DNA of 64,000 nucleotides, taken from assembly GCA_037013685.1 (NCBI GenBank), contig CM072891.1, positions 21,411,318 through 21,475,317 of the forward strand, in the 5' to 3' direction. The position numbers and the translations under genes are program-made. Shown one piece after another: positions 10,906 to 22,690 of this stretch. The notes beneath the pieces were generated by a model. That model ran no database searches and had not been told where the DNA came from. It worked only from the letters and a program-made list of their open reading frames with translations. How positions within the stretch are numbered: position 1 is the stretch's first letter; each line of letters starts with the position of its first letter. This DNA comes from Acridotheres tristis (Eukaryota > Chordata > Aves > Passeriformes > Sturnidae).

Positions 10906-12059
10906 CATATTATAATGTAACATAATACAACATAATATAACAAGGTGATTTTAAACAGAATTATTTAATCATATAATTTCCTTTATCTAGTGTCCATGCT
11001 TCACTTTAGAGCTTAGTATTCTGGTTTATACAAACCCTAATGCTTTTGTGATTAACACGAATCTTTTATCAATTGTCACATGTGCAATCTCTCATTCTCT
11101 TATTTTTTAAATTTTTCTCTCTCTGTTTTCTTTTATTCCCGCCCACTCAAGTTTGATCTGACTGTGAGGGTGAAGAGCCACATGGTGGTTTGTGCTGGGA
11201 CAGCACCATGCCTTCTCACATCTTTTCAGTGAGCTTCTGTGTTGTGTGCTGTCAGAGGAGAAATCCTGCAATTAATGTTTTCTTGGGCATCTGATGAAAT
11301 ACAGCTGCAGGGTTTTGGAGGCTGGAGTCGCCCTTTGGCCTTTATCACAAGCTTTCACTTTAGTTTAAAAGTTGACTCTTGGAGAAAACTCATGCAGAAC
11401 TTCAGGTTCACAAAGCCCTGCATAACTCCTCACTGTTTTTATGGCAAGCCTTTTTATAGGCCCCTCAGTGGTGATAGAGGGACTTCCGCACACACAGGTT
11501 TGTCAGCTGCACAGCCCAGCCCTTCACATGGGGAGCATCAGTGCTCAACAAACCACAGAACATTGGAGAGGCTCTGTGATTCACCATGAGAAGCAGAATT
11601 TTTCAAGCATGCACTACAGTTCATGTTGGGTGAAGAGAAATAATTCTTGATTAAACCTTGAGTGGTTGAGGGTTGTAAAGACAATGCTTGAGGTCCCAAC
11701 ACTGCCTTGTCTGAGGCGAATTTATATTGACATGGATATTGAGCTCATTTATATAGATGCTAACAGCAATTTATATGCTTTCCTTTTTTTTTTTTTTTAA
11801 TCTTAGAACTATATGAACTCAGGTTCCACAGGACCTTGCAGAATGAGCCCCACTGTAAGAAGGTACCTCCCAGTTTAAATTGTACAAGTTGAGCTGTATC
11901 ACACCAGCTGTTTTCCCTCCACTTTAAAGATGATCAAACTAATGAGCTGTAGCATGAGGTTATGTGGAATCTCCCAGGCCATGCCAGCTGTGTGCACTTT
12001 GCTGGGGACAAAGCCTGCCATTGCAGATTGAAGAAATATCCAGCACCTGTGTCTCTGAA
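10906..12059. other. No recognisable gene
   Basis: An AT-rich AACATAAT-type low-complexity run lies at about 10900-10945. The rest has only short open frames without domain similarity. It lies within the IGSF22-like locus and is probably former intron. Confidence 0.35.
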
Positions 12060-12400
12060 ACATTTTTCTATTGGGCTGATTCCATACAAGTACCTCCTGT
12101 AGCCACAGACATCCCTATTGTGCTCAAAGATGGGGTTTGTTACTGCTGCTGCCCAAGCCAGGAAGCAGAACTTTATGGTTGCAGTTGTCTTGGCCAGTGC
12201 TCCCCACCACCATCAGCAGTGGTGTGGCAAAAAGAGGGAGGACAAGAATCATTCCCAGTCCTGATCCACAGCACCAAGTGATTTGTTTCTGACCTGTACT
12301 GCATTATCCTCAAGAATAGTTGCAGAGATGTCCTTTACAACATTAACATGTGAGCTGCAGGTACAGTACAGAGAAAACTCCATCATTTTGGGGTACTGAC
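12060..12400 (+). pseudogene. Pseudo-exon, Ig I-set domain C
   Basis: The plus frame gives PPVATDIPIVLKDGVC, then QEAELYGCSCLGQC, then PPPSAVVWQKEGG. After an in-frame TGA (12279-12281) it continues SDLYCIILKNSCRDVLYNI and reaches another TGA (12351-12353) followed by AAG. This is a nearly complete I-set pattern: B-strand Cys, P-P-P-x-V-x-W in strand C, a L-x-I-L-K-N E strand, and an F-G region that has lost the D-x-G-x-Y residues. The two stops are in the same frame as the domain, so nonsense changes rather than assembly indels explain them. Exon boundaries are approximate. Confidence 0.6.
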
Positions 12401-13189
12401 AGGAGATACTCTTCTGCTGATGGAAATTACACACAATTTCTGCGTCAGTACTAAAGTTAGGAAGGTTGGATTTTTTTCTTTAAAATAAAAAAACCCAGAC
12501 GCTTCCAATGATACAACCTGTTGTCCAAAAAAGGCCATGGGAGCAATCCAAAATGTTTCCACTCAAGGGGAGAAAGACTCCCTGGCCAGAAAAGACTTTC
12601 CTGTTGTTTCCCAACTCCCTCCTTCATGTTAGCTGAAGCCTAGAAGCAGCATGGCTCAGGGCTAAGGAATTAGGATGGTACTGAGAGGGCTTTATTTACT
12701 CTGCTCAATGTGGAGGGAAGGGGTGAAGCAGTTGTTGCTTCAGACACTCCCAATGCTACCTTGTTTTTCACGTCATAATTTGAACAGGCAAATCCCCATA
12801 ACACCACTGATACAACAGTGTCTGTCCCCTCAGCAATCTGGTGGCACCATTTTCATTGCCAGTGGGTCTGAGGCAGGCTGGCTTGGGTCCTTAGAGAGAT
12901 TCCTATTACTGCAATGATCTGCTGGTGTTACAGACTTATGTACTTGTCATCCTTTCAGAGAATGCTATTCAAAACTAACAGCCTTATTTTTTCATCAGAA
13001 GGTAATTACACAGTACAAATTGGCCCTCAGGTTGCTCAGGATAGAAGAAATCAAGGAAGGAAGTACTTTCCTAGATATACAGTGACTTTGGAAGTGAATA
13101 TTTTTGTCCCAGAGAAGGACAGAGGGAGGGAGTCAAACAGAATAAACTAGTGCGTAAATGGCTCGTTAATTCTTAGCTTTCCCTGACCA

Positions 13190-13469
13190 CCCAGCAATCT
13201 GCAGCTGGCTGAAGGAGCCCCAAACACCATGACCCTAAACCACAGCTCAGATGCAGAAGACAACTAGGAGATGTATTATGGTGTCCTGCAATGTGATGTC
13301 AGTACTGACGTGTGGTTCACAGGCACACAGAAGGTTTATAGCAATAAATTCCCTGTCACAGGCCTGCTCCCAGGGAGGAAATACTTCTTCTGAGTCATTG
13401 TCTGCAAGGACATTGGAGACACTGACCCTCTGGATTCACAGGAGCTTTGGAACATCTCCAAACACAGAG
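13190..13469 (+). pseudogene. Pseudo-exon, fibronectin type III domain
   Basis: This is the clearest domain of the locus. The frame reads DVSTDVWFTGTQKVYSNKF, then PVTGLLPGRKYFF, a TGA (13391-13393), then VIVCKDIGDTDPLDS. It ends at a strong GAG/GTAAGC donor (13469/13470) in phase 1. W-F-x, the K-V-Y-S-N-K-F strand, V-T-G-L-x-P-G-R-K-Y-x-F and G-D-x-D-P are diagnostic of FN3 domains in MYBPC-family proteins. The TGA occupies the usually basic position of the F strand (FRV), as expected from a CGA to TGA transition. A second in-frame stop, TAG, lies upstream at 13265-13267. Confidence 0.75.
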
Positions 13470-13499
13470 GTAAGCACAAGACTTGGAGTTAAGCTCAGG

Positions 13500-13580
13500 C
13501 TCCCTGTGTGGCCTTGGGTATGTCACTGACCAGCTTTGCTCACTTGGGGATTAGATATAAAAATATCTCCTCTTCTATCC
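13500..13580 (+). repeat. MIR-like ancient SINE relic
   Basis: CCTGTGTGGCCTTGGGTATG followed by TCACTGACC and TTGGGGATTAGATATAA resembles the core of MIR elements (the TGTGACCTTGGGCAAGTCAC motif). It lies just after the FN3 pseudo-exon. Highly diverged; call by eye only. Confidence 0.45.
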
Positions 13581-15029
13581 CTTCCATTTGCTGGCAATCG
13601 CTTCAGGACCAGGCTTCCTTTTACTACATGTGTCAGTAGCCCATTACATAGCACTTTATACAGATGCTGTTTAAATTAAAATTCAGGACATTCATGTGCT
13701 CAGAGGGTAATATCATCATGTCTTGACAGAACAGAAGATTGGTGTTACAAATCATTTGTATTGTAGCACGTTTTCAGTCTCACTGGGATTTGTTCCTTAA
13801 ATGAGAAGCAAAGAAGCCTGTGACATGCAGGAGACTGTGTGACAGCCTTTCTGGACCAAAAGTCCCTAAAAGCACATTAAATTAAACATTTAGACGTCAT
13901 CCTGTCAGGTAAATGCCGCCTTCTTTGTTGCTCCCTACATGTGCCTAATCGTAACATGGATGTCTAATCAGCAGTGCTCCCAAACATAACTGAACATGGC
14001 CCAGCTCATCAAAGCAAAATGGTAAGTGATCCTTCTGCCCAGTCTGGGGAAATGCAGAATGCAGTGACTCTAAATGGTGAGATCAAAGACAATTTTTTTG
14101 GATTGGCCTGTGCCTAGTGTAATAAACAAGACAGTAATATAAAAAATTATATATTAATACATATTACTAGATAAGGCATCTATTTCTTCAGAAGCCTATC
14201 TACATGCTGCTATGTCTTCTAATCCCATTAAGAGTAATGGGCAACACATTAAATTGACAGAATGAGTGGTACACTAAAAAGAGTAATGAGGTGTCAAACT
14301 GTGTATTTGTACTTACCAGTCCGCCTTTCCTGATGGATTAAACCATAGGTATGGTACTTTGGCTACGTGTGCAGGTGAGAAAGAGCACTTCCAGTTATGT
14401 AGTTGTGTTCTTGTGTGGAAGTGCTCTAGGCCTGGCTTCTACAGAGTCTGAAATTACTTCAGTAACTTCTGTGCACGTTAGGCAAGTGTAGGAGAGTTGT
14501 AAATGGAGGGAAGTTAGGTTGGAGGTGCCTTGCACTACAATCCTTTGATAGCAGCCTACCTGTCTTCAGGCAGAACCAGCAGGACACAGATGTGAACTGA
14601 TTTCCTATTCTTCATTATAAATGGCAAGTCACAAGGTTTATTTGCATAAATCTCAGAGATGGTAGAAAAGCTCTGAAGGAGAATGAGGAGATAAGTTCTT
14701 TTCTGAGAATGAGGTCTCATGAAAGAATTTTGCTGTACAGTGCTGCACTTACAATCCAGGGGATTTAACTGATGAGATAGATCCCATGTCAATGCAGCAA
14801 GCAATATTAAGTACTTCAAGAAATGTGTTCAAATACAGGCTGCAAATAGATTTGTAGTGGACACTGGAAATTAAATTGTACACACAGTTCCCCTTGATTT
14901 CCCCTGAGCATTCTGTAGACTATTAATGCCTCAGAAAAACACCAGCAGAGCAATATCCCTTCCTCTACAGGATCACCTGCTTTGGTTTATAATTGGGTGT
15001 AATTTAATCATGCATTTCTAAAGTGCTTT

Positions 15030-15205
15030 GGGAGCCAAATATCTGAAAGCACTTCACAATGTAATGGCATTAGTGTAAGAAGGCATTGATATATCCCCAC
15101 GGAGCAAAAGTCTGACACCTCAGTTATAGCTGAAGAAACAAAGAAATTAATTGCTTGCTTAGAGTTGCATAGCAGATTAATGGAAGAATGAGATTTCCAA
15201 TTCCT
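15030..15205 (-). repeat. MIR/L2-like ancient relic
   Basis: Reading plus, AAAGCACTTCACAATGTAAT is followed by AGCTGAAGAAACAAAGAAAT and a degenerate AGAGTTGCATAGCAGATTAA. This follows the order of MIR/L2 tails in reverse complement (KCACTTTACA, GARGAAACTGAGGC, GGTCACACAGC). Very old copies of this class are known in birds. Confidence 0.5.
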
Positions 15206-15439
15206 TTCCCTCTTGCTTTTCAGTTTGTATTTGTTTGCATGTGGAGACAGGTATGCTGGTCAGATGCCAAGAGTAATGTGGTGTATTGTTCATTCTTCCT
15301 ACTCCTTGGGTTTTCCCTGATGGGAAGTAAGGTCCAGGTCATGAAATGTCATACCCAAGCTCTTTAAGATTTGTACTCATGCAGGAGAAGACTCTCTGTG
15401 TTGATGGTGCTGGCTCTCTTTGCATGTTTGTGTGTGCAG

Positions 15440-15785
15440 TGGGAGGCAGCCCACAGTAACTGTGCTCAGCAGCAATTTGACTTCAAGATGGAGCACACCA
15501 GGAAGGACAGTGCTTCTTGCTTCCTGGCCCCACTGAGGAGCCACAGCATGTGACAGCAAAAGCTGTGCCCTGAGCTAGGCTTTCATCAGCAACCCCCATC
15601 ACTAGTGACCCAGTACAGGGGCACCATTAGCATCACAGCCAAGCCTAAGCTGTGGCTTGCCTCAACAAGCAGCACCTGCCCACTTATGACACCTACAACT
15701 TTGCAGCTGCCAGCTGATCATCTATGATAGCTCAGGTGTGCAGCCACTGGAATTTGTTGGGGGTGATTCCCTCCAGGCTGAGTAA
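15440..15785 (+). pseudogene. Pseudo-exon, Ig I-set domain D
   Basis: A TG-rich acceptor (AG at 15438-15439) leads to FDFKMEHTRKDSASCFLAPL and RSHSM, interrupted by TGA (15551-15553). The same frame goes on to PPSLVTQYRGTISITAKPKL, then WLASTSSTCPLMTPTTLQL, and dies in TGA-TAG near 15724-15729. The order matches an Ig domain: L-x-P-L-x-S at strand A, V-T-x-Y-x-G at strand C with the core Trp replaced by Gln, P-K-x-W and S-x-x-x-C-x-L-x-I-P at strands D/E. Boundaries are approximate and small frameshifts around 15555-15585 are likely. No convincing further exon was found downstream. Confidence 0.6.
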
Positions 15786-17823
15786 CCACAGATTTCTTGT
15801 CTGAATGTGGTTCACACCCTGCTATTTTCCAGGACAAGCACACTTGCTGGGACTGGCACTGTGTGTGGAACACACTCCTCTGGGCCCTTTCCCTCTCCAC
15901 AGAGGAAGAGACTGCTCAGTTTTTAGGTGCTGGAGCTGCAAGGGGCACACTGTGGGAGCTTACCTTCATATCCAAAAAAGCTGCCTAACTCTGTCTTCCT
16001 TCGAAGTCATTGAGATTTATCTTCAGTTGTTTTAAGGCAGTCTTGTATCCCTTAAAATGGCTTATTTTGGCCAGCAGGCTTCATTAATTCCCTAAACAGC
16101 TCAGAATCAAACATGGCCATTTCTCAGTCCCTAACCAGGCTTCCTCTGCATCCATGGCATACTTAACACTTACAAGAAGTCCATGGATGCACTCTGACAA
16201 TAGCTTTGTGCTTTTTTTTGCACAGACACTGCACTGGGTACATCTGTTCTCTTCTTTTGTAAAATGGAAAGATTTTGACAGCACTGTAAGACAGCTAGTA
16301 AGGTTTCCAAGACAAAAAGACAAAGAAAATCACTTATGTTATATCCCACTCTCCCTTCCCTCTTTTGTTGAACCCAGTGAAGCTTTAAATCAGGTCATAA
16401 CACAGAGCTTGGTTCCAGCTGGCTCAAATTGGTGGTGTGAGCACAGACACTTCCAGGTGCATAGGGTGAAGTTTTACCAGCACTTTTAGAGACAGGCCCT
16501 GGCACCTCAAACCTGTTAGTGTCCTCATAAGTGGGACAAAAGAGAGAGGCTGCCAGGCACAGCTTGGAATGAAACTGATACAGTACCAATAATGAGGGAC
16601 TATATTTGAAAAGATGTTTCAGGGTTATTTTTGTCCAAGATCGTTACTTCTGGACAGCCTACTCACAGCTGCTGAGCACACAAACACACCTCACCCAGGG
16701 TTTGGTTCTCTCTGCTAATGTGGTACTACCTCACAGGGAAAGGATGCTCACACTGGGTTTCCTGCTCTGATTTTCAAATTGACCCATCTCTGTGTGTACA
16801 ATACATGCAATACTTCTTCACTGAAGCCAGCAATTGCCCACCCAAAAGACTGAAAGCAATTCTTTACCATTTTTCTAATAATTTCTGTTGTTACCATGTG
16901 TCCCACTTTGCATGCACCCTGATACACTCCTCCCTGAAGCCACAGCTGGAGCACAGCTTCTTTGTCCCTAAAATCAGTGGGAGCCTTCTCTGTTTGCCAG
17001 CCAGGCTAATGCAAGGAATCCTGATAGCACTGCTCACCCAGTTCAGGGGAGACAGACAGGCCTAAGGGGCACAAGAACAGCTCCCTATCCACTCTGAGAT
17101 CTGCTTGCTGGGTAGCATTTACCTTCTGCCTTCCCACACTGAGCTTGTTTAGGTGAGCACTGTTACAACAGGAACACACCTCTTCAAAGTTATTCAAAGC
17201 AGCCTGTTTACAGCAGACCTGGCTGAGGAGCAAGGCTTGCAAAAGCACTGTATTGGTGAGGTGCTGATTTATACTCAGATTCCTCAATGGCAGCCTATGG
17301 CTGAGGGCTCCTGGGGCTCCTCCTTGTCTTGACCTGGGCAGTTTCTGGGTAGGGTCTCTCTGCTGCCAGATATTTGCAGCTGTGGTGGGAAATCAGGGGT
17401 CAGAATAAGAGACTGTAAAACTGATTTAAGCAGATAAGGCATTCATGTCAAATCGAGCTTAACTGCACATTTATTTTTATTATGTTAGGAATTATATTCT
17501 TGATAATTTTAGTTCTGTAGGAGGGGTAGTTGCTGCCTGGAGTTGGGTACTGTAGGCAGGAGGGCATCATACCTCACATGAAAACCAGCACTCTTCATTA
17601 GGACACAAGCACCTTCAGACCAGGACTTAAAAGATTTTCTTTAGGGACATTTTTCAGAAACTTTCAGTGGTCATTACCTGCTGACAGGCTGTCCTATGGG
17701 AAAGGACTAAGGACTGACCTAAGGATTGAGCAAATCTGCTGATTTGAATAACTGTGAAGGAGTAGCTGATTTCTGTGTTGATTCTACAGGGACTAGACCT
17801 CTGTCTCAATTCCTCTTAATACA
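15786..17823. other. No recognisable gene
   Basis: Several acceptor-like pyrimidine runs occur, for example before 16379, but the following frames show no Ig or FN3 pattern that I can support. If 3' exons of the IGSF22-like gene were here, they have decayed beyond reading by eye. Confidence 0.3.
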
Positions 17824-18400
17824 TTGTGGTGGGTTTACCCCAGCTGGACACCTGGTGCAGACCAGAGCCATTTTATCACTAACTCTCCCACAGCTGGACA
17901 GGAAAGAGTAAATTTAACAAAAGCCTTATGAAGCAAGGTAAGGATAGGGAGATCACTCACCAGTTACCATCACAGGCGAAACACACTCAACTTGTGGAAT
18001 TTAATTTATTACCAATCAAATCAGAGTACAATAAGGAGAAGTAAACCCCTAAATTTTAAAACATATTTTCCTTACTCCTCCCTTCTTCCTGGGCTTAACT
18101 TAATTTCAGAATTTTTACCTCCTTTACCCACTGGTGCAGGTGGATGGGAAATGGGGGCTGTGGTCAGTTCATCTTGCTTTGTCTTTGCCCTTCTTTCCTC
18201 TGCTCTCACATATTCTCATTCTTCTCTTTGGCTGCATTCGCTGTTGCAGGTTTTTTCCCCGTCTCAGTAGTGTTGACACAGAGGCACTTGGACCTGTTGC
18301 TTCTACTGGACATGGGAAGCTTTCAGCAGCCTCCCACAGAAGTCATCCCTGCAGTCCCCTCCTGCCACCAAAGCCTTGCCACACAAACCCAATACTTTAC
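17824..18400 (-). mobile_element. Diverged avian LTR-type interspersed repeat
   Basis: The stretch starts TGTGGTGGGTTTACCCCAGC and includes AATTTATTACCAATCAAATC, a GGCTGCATTCGCTGTTGCAG block and CCTTGCCACACAAACCCAAT. I recognise this wording from a common avian interspersed repeat of LTR type; the minus-strand AATAAATT could be its polyadenylation signal. Family and orientation are from memory, unverified. Confidence 0.45.
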
Positions 18401-20889
18401 GTACTCTTCTATTTCTCTTCTTTAATTGCACTCTTCTGCTTAGCCACGTTTTTGTGTTTTAGCCCTTTCTGTAACATTTGCAAAAACAAATAGGGCATTG
18501 CACCACCTCAGTGAAACACAGCAGCAGCTTTGCTGCTGTTGTAGCTCAGAAGGGATGAATATAATTTTCCTTAGGCCAGAAGGGGGCAGGTTGCAAAGAA
18601 CACAAAGACTATTAGACCCAAAGTGAATTGTTCAGAACAGTGCTGAAGTGAAAAGGGGAAATGGGAGTGAAAATGAGAACTCTCTAAAGTTTTATAAAGA
18701 TTTTTATCCATGATTTTATGAGACCTGCTTTCAAAACATGGGATTGACTGCACTAATTATGGTACTTAGTCCTTTTCCTTAAAAAAAGATGGACACAGGG
18801 ACAGGAAGTTTGCAGAAGTTGAAACACAAGATATAATTAGTGGAACTAGCTGTGCCTGGTCTGGCATGCAGAACAGCATTGTTGTGGCTGTGTAGTTTCT
18901 CTTCATGTAGCTCAAAATGCAACTGCCCTTGGCTTCTGTGAAGGTCAGCTAGACCAGGTGGCAGAGTGGGGCTTCTGCTGAGCAGGAGCACTTCCAGTGT
19001 TTCCATCTTCCTTCTCTCTAAGTGATTCCTTGCAGTAGGATGTTAAAGGTGATATTTCTAATACCCTCTGCTAATGTATCTTAATGGTAATAAAAGGGGC
19101 CAAAGATTGGAGAGAATCCTGCTTCCAGGTTCAAGAAGAAACTTGGATTCTGCCTCCTTTTCTCCAGATAGCCCAGCAGGAGCTCCATGATATTTTAGGC
19201 TTCTTTGTGTGAGATTGTATATAGACACCGAGTAAGCCATAAATCTGAAATATTTAAATCCTCACAATACTGAGAAAGTAAATAGAGTTTTGCAAATGAG
19301 GGAGTCACTTTTACAAACGGCTGGCCACAGAAAGTGCAGGAACTTCACTGCTAATGGCCATGCCTAGATAAGGGACTGCAGAAAATCTGAACCACTGAAC
19401 AGGCTGGCAGGTAGATCAATACACATATACATACATTGATGCTGGTTCTTTTAATGTAGACTGAAATCTTCCAGGACCCAGTTGTGGAATAAAAATATAG
19501 CAGTCGCCAACACTCAGACACACTGAGAATCTGTGTGAGAGAATCAGAAGTCAAAGTCAGAATCTGTTCAGAGAACCTCAGACACAGTCTGAGAAGATTG
19601 TGCCACTTCTATTCCATCTGGAGCTAGGAAGGAGGTAGGACGAAACAGGATGCTTCTCCCAGCAGGCCTCTAAGTGTTTGAAAGGAATTGTGTAAGACCA
19701 AATAAAAGGGAGAGGAGAGAATGCTCCTTTGCCTCCTGCTAACCCCTTTAGGCTGCCCTGAAAATAATTTGGTTGTATTTCAAGAACCATTCCACTTCAG
19801 AAAGGGAGTATGAAAGAGTCTCCATTAAGCCGGCAAGCAGATCCATTTAATTGACTGGGAGCGCTTACACCCAATGTGTTTCTATGCCATAAATCCTTGA
19901 AACCTGTTCCACTAGTGACAGATGGCCTGGTTCAGGATTAATGAACAAAATATCTGTGCCACTGCATCAAACAGCTGAAGAAGCTGGCATCAGATCCCCA
20001 ACCAGAGAAAAATGTGCAGACTACTCTACTCCTTTCCTCCTGGAGATTTTTCCTGGGGCAAGGGGTGAGAGAGATTTGGCTATTAGTCTGGGAATTCCTG
20101 GCAGTGAGCAGTCTTCCTGGAGCAGTCCTGTGCAGCAAGCTCCCTTCTCCCTGGAAGTGTGGACAAATTGCCATCATCTCTAGGACAGGCTGGAGCAAGC
20201 TTGCTCCAGAGATTGGCATCCCAGGGCACCCAGGATGTGGTATAACACCAGCGAGGTGCCTGGTTGTGTTGGATGTGCTCTGTAGGCTGCATGTGGGTGT
20301 TTTTCAGGGTTCCCCCGGTAGGAATCCTGTGGCTGACTGTGACAATCAGCTTTAGTGGAGTGTTGAGCAGCTCCAGCACAAATTATGCTGGAGGGTATAA
20401 CACTGGCACAAAGCTGCCCACCGCAGAGGGGCCTCATACTCTGTGCTGAAACAGTGACAGAAACAGAAAATAAGCAAGGAGATATATCTGCACAGTAAAA
20501 ATATCCAGTAAATTAATATTTTTAATTGCTGATACGCACAGAAGAAATGAGAAAAAAGTTACATTCCAAACAAAGAATTGAAATAGTAAAATCAGCATAA
20601 AAATGTGTTAAGAAAAGATCCCAGATCAAGTGGCTGTACTGTATGTGGTCACCTTTACAATCACAGTAAAGAAATTAAGTGCTAGACTCTTTCAGACATG
20701 GCAAAGTGCTTGACTCCCCAGAGGAGAGCAGCTGTTTCAGACACATCTTTCAGTGCACTCGGCCTGGAATGTGTGGGAGAGGGGCTGGAGCAAGAGACTC
20801 ACATGGGTCCAAGATAAAGATTAGTGTTCAGGACAGACCAGCCACTCTGCATTCTCAGGCAGGCAGAACTGCCACTTGCCCGGTAGCAT

Positions 20890-20990
20890 TTGCTTTTTCC
20901 TTCCTTGTTTTTTTTGTTTGGTTTTTTTTGGTGTTTTTTTTTTGTGGTTTTGTTCTTGTTTTTGCTTTCTGGTTTTTGAGTTTTATTTAA
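20890..20990. repeat. T-rich low-complexity tract
   Basis: About 100 bp of long T runs broken by single or double G, with a T8 and a T11 run. It may be an old poly-A tail on the minus strand, but no retroposon body is visible next to it. Confidence 0.75.
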
Positions 20991-22424
20991 CTAAGATTCA
21001 GGTTCTGCTGTCCTGACCTGCCAGCACCACAGGCTTGGAGCAAGCCTCTCCAGCTGAATTAGGAGCAAGGCTTGGTCCAGCAGGAACCTGCACCAGCAGG
21101 GTCTAGATAAATATGTTTATAATGATTCAGCAATGGTTTCTTGCTTTTCTTCTGTCAGGAAAAAGTGTCTTTTATTTCCGTATGCTCTGTCTTTTGACTG
21201 ATCCGAATTGGCCCAGTCATGTTCCCGCTGAAGTCTTGGTGGTTCAACCCCTGCATCCTGTGCTTCAGCCTGACTTTTGAGCCATTACACCACTCCAGTA
21301 GTTCACCCAACAGCAGCATACTGTCACCACAGAAACAATACAAGCCACAGAATTTTTGGCATTCCTGCCAATTTGCCACGTTTTTTCATTTGGAGTCTGG
21401 GTAGAGTTGTGTGTTTTTATTCATTACAGTAAGAGTGAAACTAAAATAACATTAAGAAAATTTTCTCCAGACTAAGAAAATGAAAACCCATCAAATATTT
21501 TAAAGAAACCATAAAAATTTACATTGTGTTTGCTTCTGAGTTCATATGAAAATTTTACCGCAGCTGCTTCAAAATTATGGTCCATTTCACATGTACACAG
21601 TTCACATTCCTTGGTGTGTAATTCCTTGCCTTCATTTGTGTTTGTACAGCAGCTAGTGCTACAAAAACTAGGTAGCTTCTAGCTGCGGTCCAGATTTAGA
21701 TCAGTGAACAGTAGCATTTTTATCTTAGTTGAGAACATGGTGATTGTTGAGAGCTGTATTTCTAGATCAATTTCTGTTCTGGGCCATAGGACTGGTGGTA
21801 CAAGCACTTCCTCTGCTACAAAACCCACTGCTTCCTTGATTCAGGTGAAAAGAAAGGAATTCAAGAAGGATGTGCTGACCTTATTGATTCCATCAAAGCT
21901 TTCTCTCTCTGCTGATTTTCAAACCAGTAAAACTTACAATCAGAGAAATTAAACATCCCTTTGAAAGTTGCCTCGTGAAACCCATCTAACCTTCTGCAGA
22001 CTGAAGGTTGAACAGAATGACTTCATTTTCTGTTCCAGCTTGTTCAAAAGCCCCAGCAGATTGTGAAATATTCTGTTTTGGCTGGACTATACTTACTGTA
22101 TAACAGTGCTCTGTAGGCTGCATGTGGGTGCAGTGAGGGACAAGAGCAGACTGCAAAAGTTGGATGCAAGGTTTGCATCTAAGAATTTGGTCAAGCCTTT
22201 TAGAAGAACTAAAAACCATTTACAAAACTGAAATTAGAAAGTTCAGATTTTTAAGCTAAACCTCCCTCAGAGTTCAAGTATAGCTGAGCACATCCCGTTA
22301 ACCAGCATGAATAAATATTTTGCATTTTTTTCTATCTGATGCAAATTGAAAAGGCAGTCACGCATTCCATGTTTTAAGAGAAGTCCTGCAGATCCCTAAA
22401 AGGAATTTTAACATTAAAGTTGGA

Positions 22425-22690
22425 TAATACTTGTGACACTTGACATCTTCAAAGTGCTGTATGAACATCAATCCTCACGTCACCCTTGTGAGGTAGGTAA
22501 AGGCTTACAGCTCTATTTTAGAATGGGGTGAGAGCTTGGTCCCCTGCCGGAATAACTCGGCATTGCACTGGCCCTCATACACCAGATGTGGACCTGGCCC
22601 CAGAAAATTTAAGTGACTCACCCAAGGCCATAAAAGGAGTGAGCATGGATAAAAGGCAAGAGAATTACCCAGGAGGATTTCTGTCATGAG
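22425..22690 (-). repeat. MIR-type ancient SINE, reverse complement
   Basis: Plus-strand order: TTCAAAGTGCTGTATGAACA, TCAATCCTCACGTCACCC, TGTGAGGTAGGTAAAG, TTTTAGAATGGGG, AAGTGACTCACCCAAGGCC. These are the successive landmarks of MIR/L2-tail elements. The spacer is longer than usual, so there may be an internal insertion at about 22530-22600. Confidence 0.65.

Larger units (their letters stand above)
934..15785 (+). pseudogene. IGSF22: IGSF22-like Ig/FN3 gene, decayed (unitary pseudogene)
   Basis: A series of exon-sized remnants on the plus strand encodes Ig I-set and fibronectin-III domains resembling myosin-binding protein C, titin and IGSF22. The clearest pieces are 934-1209, 1533-1818, 12060-12400, 13190-13469 and 15440-15785. 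Weaker ones are at 2177-2231, 3030-3104, 5698-5955 and 8753-8876. Several keep good acceptors or donors, so this is not a processed copy. Nearly every piece has an in-frame stop or frame change. In human, IGSF22 lies next to TMEM86A in tail-to-tail orientation, and the same arrangement holds here with TMEM86A on the minus strand at 26-52 kb. Domain type is seen in the sequence; the identity as IGSF22 rests on domain type plus synteny. Other members of the MYBPC/titin superfamily are possible but less likely. Missing 5' exons may lie before the window. Confidence 0.7.

Noticed and set aside
16379..16489. Possible further exon after a very good pyrimidine-tract acceptor
   Set aside because: None of the three frames shows an Ig or FN3 pattern, and no matching donor is evident.
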